A program made the translations under genes and the position numbers. This document shows positions 55,893-64,000 of a DNA stretch of 64,000 bases, in pieces; position 1 is the stretch's first letter, and each line of letters starts with the position of its first letter. The notes under the pieces are model-generated. The model saw nothing but the letters and a program-made list of their open reading frames with translations. It ran no database searches and was not told the DNA's origin. Source of the stretch: Cladophialophora immunda (lineage: Eukaryota; Ascomycota; Eurotiomycetes; Chaetothyriales; Herpotrichiellaceae); contig NW_015622543.1 in assembly GCF_000835495.1 (NCBI RefSeq), positions 3,510,463-3,574,462 of the forward strand, in the 5' to 3' direction.

Positions 55893-56834
55893 GCATTCAT
55901 GAAACTGGGTGCAGATCGACAAGATGTCTGAAGAATGAATGAAGCGAGACGAGGTAATTGAACTGTAACAAGAAGCGAGTGCACTGAGCGTTCTGGACCC
56001 TGCATTCAACTGGAGGCCTGCGTAAGCCTTACGGTCGCTCGATGGTGCATTCATTAGGACATATAGAGCATGGGATGAGTAGAGGTCAGAGATGGCTCGA
56101 GCCAGAATACAACAGTATTAAAGACCTTGCATCTGTCGATCCGGCTACTACCTATCAGAATATGTACCGTCCAGTTGTACCGCCTACGATGGTCGTTGAT
56201 AGACGGCCACCTCGAGCACCTCTTGAGTCTTGAAGGCGCTGTAGGACAATGAAGAGAAGGCCAATGCTTCACGGTGATCGGCGCAGACGGGCATATCAAT
56301 TGTGGACCTCTTCGCTGTTCTTGTTCAGCCGGTTGGTTATTATTTGCCAGTTCCATGTCCTGTCTGGCCGATATCCTATCCCCAACATCTACCCTACTCT
56401 TTTGGCATCCCAAACCAGCACGATTGGGTATATTTCATGCCCGCAACCACCTGCGGAGAGCGTTCTTTGCGGCATGCACCACAAACCTACTGGAAAAGAG
56501 AACAGAGCAGAGAATTGATAGGGAAAAGAGAGCAGAAGGGACCGTCATATGCACGGGCACCAACTCTATCAGTGCGAGCTGGGAGTCCTTGACCCGGGTG
56601 GTGAAATATCTGGAGTCTGAGGGCACGAGGATTCGGGTGTGCACGGTTCTGCGGGTTGTTGATATCGCCCTACCGAAGGAGGGGACTGGGGGACCATCGT
56701 CACCATTGATATATGCAAGGGCCAGCTGTCCGGCAAGACGAGATTCAATTCGGTATCATACTCGAAGGTTCAGCTCCCTCACTGTCGACAGACTTGTTTT
56801 CAAAGCCATCCGTCTATCGTGTTACTGACTGAGG
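55893..56834. other. Intergenic region, nothing recognised
   Basis: 942 bases. A 184-codon frame at 56274-56828 shows no conserved features and is overlapped by other open frames, so it is not called. The sequence next to 56834 is the promoter of the GC-rich FAD oxidoreductase locus. Confidence 0.35.
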
Positions 56835-58952
56835 ATGGGCGACGCCGGCTCTCCTCTCCCTCCTCCTCCGCCGCCACACTCCTCATCCTCACCCTCTACC
56901 TCCACCTCCACCTCCACCTCGGCCTGGCACCAACAGAACCCCCAACCCGTCCGCGCCGGCCTGCCCAGCGCCAACCCAACGCGGTCCTTCTGGCAGACGT
57001 CCTTCCCCAACCGCCTGGCCCACCACCGCTCGACCCCGGAGCTCCCCGCCCACGCCGACCTGGTCGTCGTCGGGACGGGGATCAGCGGCACCTTTGCGGT
57101 CGACGAGCTGCTGAATAGCGCGGAAGCAGCAACGGCGGCGACAGCGACAGAAACAGAAACAGAGGCAGACGTCCATCGCGCGAGTCTCTCCGTCCTGGTC
57201 CTCGAGGCCCGCACGCTCTGCTCCGCCGCCACGGGCAGGAACGGCGGGCATTTGCAGCCCGTCATCCACAATGCGCCGGCGCACATTATCGATTTCGAAC
57301 TAGGCAATTTCTGCCACGTCGAGGGGTTGGCTTTGAGCAGGGCCTGAGAGGGTGGCGACAACTACGGTGACCACGGCCGTGGCGATAGTGACGGCAGCTA
57401 CACTACCGAGACCGGGAAGTCTTCCTCGCCGTCACCCTCTTGGTGTGACTTTCGCCGGCTCGAAGGGTGTCTGGGGTTCTGGAACGAGGAGTATTTCAGG
57501 GACGCCAAGCGAGATCTTGCTGCCGCTGCCGCAAATGCGCGCGTGGAAAGCGGTACGGACGGGGGCGAGAATACACCCACCAAGAACGACTATGCCGGCC
57601 TAGCCAGGGTGGTCGAGGACGCCGAGGAGCTGGAGGCGCTGGGGTTGCGCGTGGAGAGCGGCGCGGTCGGCGCCATCGTCCAGAGCGTCGCGGCCAGCTT
57701 GAGTCCGTACAAGCTGTGCGTGGGCGTGTGGGAAGGTCTGCTCGAGAGGTTCGAGCAGAAGGGAAGCCCGGTCGCGGGGTGGCCAGAGATGACGAGGGCC
57801 AGTCAAGGCACAGAGAACAAAGAGGGACGGCTGGTGTCGAGACCCACGTTGAATTTACAGACGGATACACCTGTCACGGCGCTGGAGAGCGGAGCGGACG
57901 GATGGACACTGCACACCCCTCGCGGCAGCGTGCACGCGCGCACCGTCATCCTCGCCACAAACGCATACACGTCCTACCTGCTCCCGGGGTTCGCGCGCTT
58001 GATCCGGCCCGTGCAGGCCCAGATGTCTGCTCTCATCCCTCCTCCGCCGCTTGGACCACGGGGTTCCGCGGCCCATTGCAACACGAACGGGAGCGGGGAC
58101 GAGACGCGCAGGAAGGACGGTGAAGCAAGCAGCAGGAGGAAGAAGTTGATCCCGATGAGCTACGGCTTCATGGGCGTCGGCGACATGGACCGGGTCATGA
58201 GCGACTACCTCGTGCAGAATCCGTATCTTGTTCAACACCACCATCGTGACTGTCGTCTCGACCATGAGGCTCCTCACCAAGAAGTTGGACCCGACGACGA
58301 CATTCGAGACAGTGGTCATAGCAGCACCAGCGATAGAGGCGGCCACCTCATGTTTGGCGGCGGGCGGCACCTGGCCCTCCACCACGGCGAGGGCGTGTGG
58401 GACGACGACTTTGTGGACCAGCACGTCGAGCGATACCTGCGCAGCCTGCCCGAGAGACTCGACCTTGATCTCGACCTCGACCTCGATCTTGACCAGGACA
58501 CACGCGACATTCCCACGTCATCAACAACGCATATCGAGAACCAGCCCCAGAGCCAGAGAGACAGACGCCGTCCCCTCGCCATCGCGGCCTCCTGGACCGG
58601 CATCATCGGCCACTCCGCCGACGGCCACCCCTGGGTCGGCCCCGCGCCGGACCACGCCGGCATCTTCGTCTGCGCGGGCTACACGGGCCACGGGATGACG
58701 AACGCGCCGCTGTGCGGGCGCGGCGTGGCCCGGGCGGCCTTGCGGGAGGAGATGAGAGGGAGAAGGCGGCGCCGGCGCCGCGGGAGCGCGAAGGATCAGA
58801 ATCAGGAGGGAGAGGAGGGGAAAGATGGGGAACACAGAGAAGGGGACGGACATGGGGATGGGGAGGTAGATGTAGATATAGATGTACCGCGAGAATACCT
58901 GATCACTCGAGAGCGGGTTGAGCGGGTCTTGCGAGGCTTGGGTCAAACATGA
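56835..58952 (+). pseudogene. FAD-dependent (DAO-type) oxidoreductase with an in-frame TGA
   Basis: One frame runs from 56835 to 58952 except for a TGA at 57345-57347. Before it lie a low-complexity N-terminus (Pro, Ser/Thr repeats), the dinucleotide motif ADLVVVGTGISGTFAVDELL and SAATGRNGGHLQP. After it come CDFRRLEGCLGFWNEEYF, VAASLSPYKL, VILATNAYTSYLLPGFARLI, HLMFGGGRH and IIGHSADGHPWVGPAPDHAG with FVCAGYTGHGMTNAP. Together these form a full DAO-family enzyme (OrdL-like), about 705 codons. The gene is far more GC-rich than its neighbours, with low-complexity insertions (LDLDLDLDLDLDQD; TATETETEA). The only GT upstream of the stop that could act as donor is GTCGAG in CCACGTCGAG, which is weak. 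It may be a nonsense-mutated gene, an unrecognised intron, or a sequence error. Confidence 0.7.
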
Positions 58953-59303
58953 GCATATGAATAGAAAAGAAAGGAAAGAAACAAAACCAAAATGAGAACG
59001 AGAAACAGCGCAGGAAAACAAACATAACAGGTCAACATTGCCTACAATCTGCTCATATCCTCTGCGCTCATCGGAAACATCGTCGCTCATCGTCGCCACC
59101 GTCTCGTGGAGAAACGCCTCTGCCCGAAACTCCAGCCATGCGTAACAACCGTTTGCGTCTGGTTCGGTCCCTTTAATTGTATAGCTGATGACTTCACCCC
59201 CTGGCTGGGCCTTACGTCGCCTAACATAACCCTTCCGCCCTCCCCTCCTCACAATGATCAACGCTCGATCTCTCTCTTGCTCCGCCATCTCTCCCCTGCT
59301 GCC
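58953..59303. other. Intergenic region between convergent genes
   Basis: 351 bases with an A-rich start (AAAAGAAAGGAAAGAAAC at about 58963). Nothing else is seen. Confidence 0.4.
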
Positions 59304-61919
59304 CTACCCCAGGAAACTCCCCATCCCGCCATCTCCCCAAAGTGGCGCTTGCACATACTCTGCTGCCCTCTCATGCATATTACCAAAATTCCAGTCTCCC
59401 GAACTACCCGTGCTATCAGGCGTTATGGGCCCCATGGATCCGCCCATGTTTCCCATGGACGTGGAACCGCCGAGCCCCAAGATCGCATTGCTCGTATTAA
59501 GTGACGGCGAATACGTCTCCTCCTTGACACCAGAGAGCGGGGGATACTGAGACGGTCGCGACTGTATTGTCGGTGATGACGAATTGGTTGCTAGACCAGA
59601 TGGAGTCCCCATAAACTGATTCGACGCCTGCTGCCCATAGGTGGCGTTTTGGAATTTACTCGAGTTTGACGATCTCGGCCCCGCCAGCGCGGCGTTCAAC
59701 TTGCCCAACGCGTTGAGTGACTTGGCCATACTGCGTGCCCAATGAGGGGATTCTGCAAGTGGTGGTGGATCCTCCTGAGAGAAGCGACGGTTAGCAGCGG
59801 GACTTGCATCTTGAGCAAGGTCGAATGTCGGATCTTCCTGCGTACGTTGTGAGACGACTGCCTCCAACTCTCGAAGGAGGGATAATCGGCGTGGGTCGCG
59901 ACTTGTCTCTGGGAGGGTCCCCAGCAGGAATGCGGCGGAGATCGAGCGTTGGATCCCAATCCAGGATCGAGCTGCGAATTTGCTCAAGCCGTGCAACTCC
60001 ACGTATGCTTCGACCGTACCCTCCAAGTTCTGCACGCACAGAGTCCGAAACTGAGCAACGGCCGCTGCATCGAAAGGAGTCGTACTTGGTGACTGAGCAG
60101 TGGTGCCCGAGGTCCTCCGCCGACCACCAGGGGGCGACTGGACAGGTGTCAAGTTATCACCCGAGGAAGATGGAGGCGGTGCTTTCAGCGCAGGCCGGCA
60201 CAGCTCACTGGTGATATAGCAGCTGTGGAGTTTCAAGGCAAGGCGTTCAAGGTGCTGTGTCATTCTATAGCAAAGGTCCCGGTTCCGGAGGTGAGCGGCA
60301 CCTTGTGACACAATGCTCGTGATCTCTTCGGTGTACTTCTGTATTCTATCCCAGGTCATGTAAGATCGAGGATGTAAAAGACGTTCACGGATGATTTCCT
60401 GCGTCAGTCGGATAATGGCGAACATGCTTTCCGCGTAGCTCCGGTCTCCAGGAGAACTAAATTTGCCGTAAGGGATATCGGGGATACACAAGACGCTCGA
60501 GGTAGGCCGATCGTAGCTGACCGCGAAATGGGAATCTTGCCATGCAAGCGCCCACCAGATTCGTCGACGTGTCCATTTTTCGGCATCTGTAAACTGTTGC
60601 GAGTTGATCTGCAATCCGATCGAGAAGGCCATGCGTAGTGTCATACCCAGGAAGATATATGCCACCCCAGGATTCATGTTGTAGGACAGAACGTTCCCAA
60701 TAATCAGAGAGGCTTCGATGGTCTCCAGGCATGGATGGGTCAGGAAGTTAGACATGCGAAGAGCCTGATAGGAACAGCAGACTGTAATCAATGGTCAGCC
60801 AGGTGCTTTGTTTTCCGCCGTGTTCTCTGAAATCTTACTGTAAACTTGAGATGTGAGCTCCCTCTCTTTTGCTGGCCGGTCCGATGACTGGGACCCAGAT
60901 GCAAAAACAGCAAACACCAGTGATAGCCAGGGTAACGATACCCCATACGGCTTGTTGGGATCGAGTTCAAGGTTGTCGCGCAAAGCACGCGCGCGATTGG
61001 AAAGCATAAAGTGCAGGGTGTCCTCGAAGCTGGAGGTATCGGGAACGACAGGGTATATAGTACAGGCGATATCTCTGTAGGCGATGAAAAATCTGGAGCA
61101 AGTCAGTGACCGGTCGACTGCGTATCAGAAAGTAGCTCACTCATTGCACAGCTCGTCATCTGGAATAGCTTTACACAGACCATTCACGTCTTGCATGCTT
61201 GAATCGGTACTCCACAAGTCCACAAAAGGATAAGTGGCACTCTCATTGTCCAGGCCGAGCTTTGGTAGAATGTTTTCCTCCAGCAAGGATTTCGCGGTGT
61301 CTTGAGCCGACCTGCTCCTGCCGAGTCCCATCATGTAGGCTAAAACGGACCTCGACCCCAAATGCATTGTGCCCATTTGATTGCTGGGAGCATGGATTCC
61401 TTCTCTCTCTGTCTCGTCGCCGCGGCTATGCGTGCCTGTAAGGTTTGTTTCGTCCAACTCGGTGTGCACCAACGCCGGAGACAATTGTTCATCGGGTTTG
61501 ACCACTCCGCGCAGCTGTTGCAATTCCCTGTTCAGCCGCTCCCATTGTTCCCGTGGCACCGTAACGTTGGGACCAGTCTGTTGTTGGATCGGGCTCTCCG
61601 ACCCAGCTCCATCGTGTTGGGCCAAAGCACCACTCAGGGCAATGCGTCGCTTCTTGGTGGGCCGCTCGTAGGAACAAAGCTCAGGGTGGTCTCTCTTGAC
61701 ACAAGAGTCGCAGGGCAGGTTCCTATCACACTTGACCTTCCGGCGATGGCATGCATAGCAGGCTTTAGGGTCCCGCACCTTTCTCTTGTTGCGGATAATC
61801 GCGTCTATCTCTTCCTGGGCCATCTCAATCCTCCCGTCTGGCCCAGCCTCCATGATATGGTCATCGGAATAGTCGCCGCCGACAGTATCTGCCGTGGAGG
61901 CGCGTTGGTTAGGGTCCAT
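59304..61919 (-). CDS. Zn2Cys6 transcription factor with fungal-specific domain
   Basis: Exons 61919-61141, 61092-60839 and 60781-59304 encode 836 residues. The zinc cluster is Cys54, 57, 64, 70, 73, 82 (C-x2-C-x6-C-x5-C-x2-C-x8-C), followed by a PTKKRRI nuclear signal and a short coiled coil (REQWERLNRELQQLRGVV). The fungal-specific domain is bounded by FFIAYRDIACTIYPVV and contains GMTLRMAFSIGLQINSQQF with KWTRRRIWWALAWQDSHFAVSYDRP. The C-terminus is Ser/Gly/Met-rich (GGSTSMGNMGGSMGPITPDST) and may activate. Introns of 48 and 57 bases use GTGAGC/CTCCAG and GTAAGA/TTACAG; the joined frame restores VYICCSYQAL. Targets are unknown. The adjacent PMT2 gene is on the same strand. Confidence 0.9.
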
Positions 61920-62796
61920 GCTCGATTGGTGGAGGACGAGGACACGGGAGAATATGAAGATACGGGAGCTGAGCTGAGGCGAGTACGTGTGGCTGGGTTT
62001 CCACCTCTACAGGAACATGGCCACTCGTGAGAGGATCGAGCTGGAGAACCTCCTTGGGCGCCGGAGAGGAGCGGTTGAGACGGACGGTGAGGACAACAGA
62101 CTGTGCGGGATTGAAAAGAAGAATCGGAAGAGCAAATGACCATGCAAGTGGTGGGAGGGTTTCTTGGGATTTCCTCCCCCCGCCTCCGAGTCGCTTCGGC
62201 TTGCAGAGAACGCTGAGTGGCCAGCCAATTCCCCAAGAGAAATCTTCGGGTGCACTCTTTGGGACTAGCCTCTTCCCGTGCTCTCTTGGCCGCAGCCTTG
62301 TCGCTGACATGATCAGCTGGTCCAGCCTTGCCACCACCGCCACTCTGATCTGGATTTCAGTGGAGGGAATCCTTCCTGTTATTGCTCGAGGGCCAGCTGA
62401 CTGTACAAGTATGTGAGGTTTTCAATAACCATTCCCTAAATAGAGAGATTATGAGTTTTCATCCCACGACCCATCTGTACCATCATGCACCTTGCCGTTT
62501 GTGGTCAAGTCATGGTGACACAAGATCCAAGATCCGAACCACTAAACTCCTCCATTCTCCTCTGAAACTTGGTGCGTTGCTGACACAAAAAAAAAGAATC
62601 AATTGCATTTTGGTTTTACAAAAACAGGGTGTTCCTAAATGTTTTCTTTTTGCCCATTCATGACGCCGCGTCCACATATCCCACGTTCCATGTGTCCTTG
62701 TTACACCATCGCATGTATCGTCTCAAAAGGCGCATTAAGTGCTTGGAGTAGCTTTCAAGAGAATGTCTGAGGGGTTTCCCGGTTCTCAATAGAGAA
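61920..62796. other. Intergenic region, nothing recognised
   Basis: 877 bases: promoter of the Zn2Cys6 gene and 3' flank of the O-mannosyltransferase gene. An A-run lies at about 62587 (ACAAAAAAAAAGAATC). Open frames at 62027-62416 and 61909-62343 overlap on opposite strands without protein features. Confidence 0.4.
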
Positions 62797-64000
62797 TCAA
62801 GCATCATCCCGCATTTTGGCGTCCGAAATCCTCCACCGATCAAACCATCTGAGATACGCGTATTGTCGATTGCTTCCCTGCATACCGAACACAACCGGGC
62901 TGAATAGAACAAACAATCCAATGACCACAGCGTACAGGGTGAGATAAACACCCCATCTCACCTTGGTGTTGAGGCGTCGTGTGGTCCAATCCAGGGAGAA
63001 TCCAGCCGCCAGGATCGCAAAGTAAAGAGCCGGGTAGTAGTGATGGACGTACGTAACTCGTCCCATGATCAAGAAGGGAAAGTAGTGGAAGAACCATCCG
63101 ATCACTGGGTAGATTCCCGAGTAGTGGATTTGGTCAATGTCCGCCTGGCTGAGTTCGTTGTAGCCACGCTGCCAACGAACCAAGTACCAAGCAACGATAA
63201 GGCCAACCACACCCAATGAAGCCGTCGAGCCCCAGTACACGATCGGGTTACCGAGCAAGAAGTATTTGGTGATATGATCTTCCCATGAGCACATGCGAAG
63301 TCCCACATGCAGAATGGGCCACTGCCAGAACTTGGATGCAAGATCGTCTTGCTTGTCGGGATCCGGAACGAGGGCATTATTCGAGGTCATCATGGCGACG
63401 TTGAGATGAATGAAATCCTTGAAGAATGGTGACCGGTAATTTGCGGCGTTTCCAGGAGGGACTAGAGCACGTTAGCAAAGAGAAAGGGTAGAGACACAAC
63501 GAACGCAGACTTACGTCTCTCGTTGACGTGGGATTCCACGTTCCAGTGAGTATAGACATCCCGCGGGCTTGGCTTCTTCACGCAGGTTGTTTCAATCTGC
63601 TTGAAACCCCATTGAGGAAGGTTGACAGTACCAGCGCGAAGATAGCATCCGAGTTCGACATGCTTCAACCTGAACGCCGTGGTCAAAGTCCGGATGCGAG
63701 ACCGATCGGAAGAGGCCGCGTCGCTAACAACCTCGATTTGCCAGTGATCCTTTTCATCGCCGACAGTAACATTGCCGTAACAGGACACCTCCCAGTCGGC
63801 CTTAGTGATAGGAGCCGCAACAGCATGTGAATGGAGATTCCGGCCAGTCTGAGCATGGATAAGACGGACAACTTGTTTGTCGGCGATGAAGCTCAGTGGT
63901 CCTTCCGGATCATAGTCAGTCTGGCTTCGGTTGGGGTAGAAAAACCAGTCATTGTTGGCGTCCTTGTGGTGGTAGCAGGTGACCTGCTGTTGACCGCTTC
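62797..64000 (-). CDS. PMT2: Protein O-mannosyltransferase, PMT2 subfamily (C-terminal part, cut by window end)
   Basis: Exons 63461-62797 and 63515 to beyond 64000; the N-terminal membrane domain is outside the window. Visible are MIR repeats (VVRLIHAQTGRNLHSHAVAA; TTAFRLKHVELGCYLRAG), the PMT2-type segment VESHVNERRLPPGNAANYRSP and NVAMMTSNNALVPDPDKQDD. They are followed by helices including YYPALYFAILAAG and the end FSPVVFGMQGSNRQYAYLRWFDRWRIS. The MTSNNALVPDPDK motif separates PMT2 from PMT1 and PMT4 types. The enzyme transfers mannose from dolichol-phosphate-mannose to Ser/Thr of secretory proteins in the ER membrane, usually paired with a PMT1 partner. The 53-base intron has GTAAGT, a CTAAC branch and CTCTAG. 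Confidence 0.93.

Noticed and set aside
56274..56828. Possible gene upstream of the FAD oxidoreductase (184 codons)
   Set aside because: No conserved motif, no splice structure, and two other overlapping frames of similar quality on the same strand.
57317..57430. An intron starting GTCGAG to remove the TGA of the FAD oxidoreductase
   Set aside because: It would delete conserved HVEGLAL residues, has a weak donor and no clear branch site, so it was not used in the model; kept as a test in the finding.
58521..59288. Minus-strand open frame of 255 codons at the end of the FAD oxidoreductase
   Set aside because: The part over the enzyme is antisense to conserved FAD-family motifs; the rest covers AT-rich 3' flank. 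The GC-rich gene creates long shadow frames.
61362..62030. Plus-strand open frame of 222 codons opposite the Zn2Cys6 gene
   Set aside because: It lies antisense to the zinc-cluster exon, which has all six cysteines and a nuclear signal.

Overview
The window is nuclear DNA of a filamentous ascomycete (Pezizomycotina). Genes are interrupted by short introns of 46-162 bases with GT..AG ends and CTRAC-like branch sites. Families typical of that subphylum are present: fungal Zn2Cys6 regulators, LCL2, PMP3, TOK-type potassium channel, siderophore MFS transporter, HeLo-like/ankyrin protein. A position in Eurotiomycetes (perhaps Chaetothyriales) is only an impression. I support 23 protein-coding loci, about one per 2.8 kb, plus one doubtful coding fragment. 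I recognise no RNA gene, CRISPR array or complete transposon.

Layout. 0.4-4.4 kb: auxilin-like SWA2 (+) convergent with mitochondrial ribosomal protein bL27m (-). 5.9-9.5 kb: two-pore K+ channel (-) divergent from LCL2 (+). 10.8-11.9 kb: secreted beta-propeller protein (-). 13.8-32.9 kb: a redox and iron-handling neighbourhood with two ferric reductases (-), a GPI-anchored heme peroxidase (-), a membrane fasciclin protein (+) and a siderophore-type MFS transporter (+); an RRM/YTH m6A-reader-like gene (+) lies inside it. 33.5-43.4 kb: aldo-keto reductase (-), zinc alcohol dehydrogenase (+), a regulator-like protein without zinc cluster (-) and a five-exon Zn2Cys6 activator (+). Two diverged copies of a ~130-base repeat bracket the first three of these. 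44.3-53.7 kb: HeLo-like/TPR/ankyrin protein, PMP3, CorA-like protein and a large glycosylated membrane protein, all (+). 54.0-64.0 kb: CAF-1 large subunit (+), a GC-rich FAD oxidoreductase interrupted by an in-frame TGA (+), a Zn2Cys6 regulator (-) and the C-terminal part of an O-mannosyltransferase of the PMT2 class (-, cut by the window end).

How the genes may work together. Housekeeping genes (SWA2, bL27m, CAF-1, PMT2, PMP3, LCL2) occupy the flanks. The centre is accessory. Surface reductases plus a siderophore transporter suggest iron uptake, and upstream of the transporter there are two HGATAR sites and a CCAAT box, the elements read by SreA-type GATA factors and the CCAAT complex/HapX. 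The AKR, ADH and two adjacent regulators look like a small carbonyl or aldehyde metabolism unit. I see no polyketide synthase, NRPS or terpene cyclase, so this is not a classical secondary-metabolite cluster. Exon joins were made by hand from splice motifs and frame continuity. They are consistent in phase but not confirmed by transcripts.
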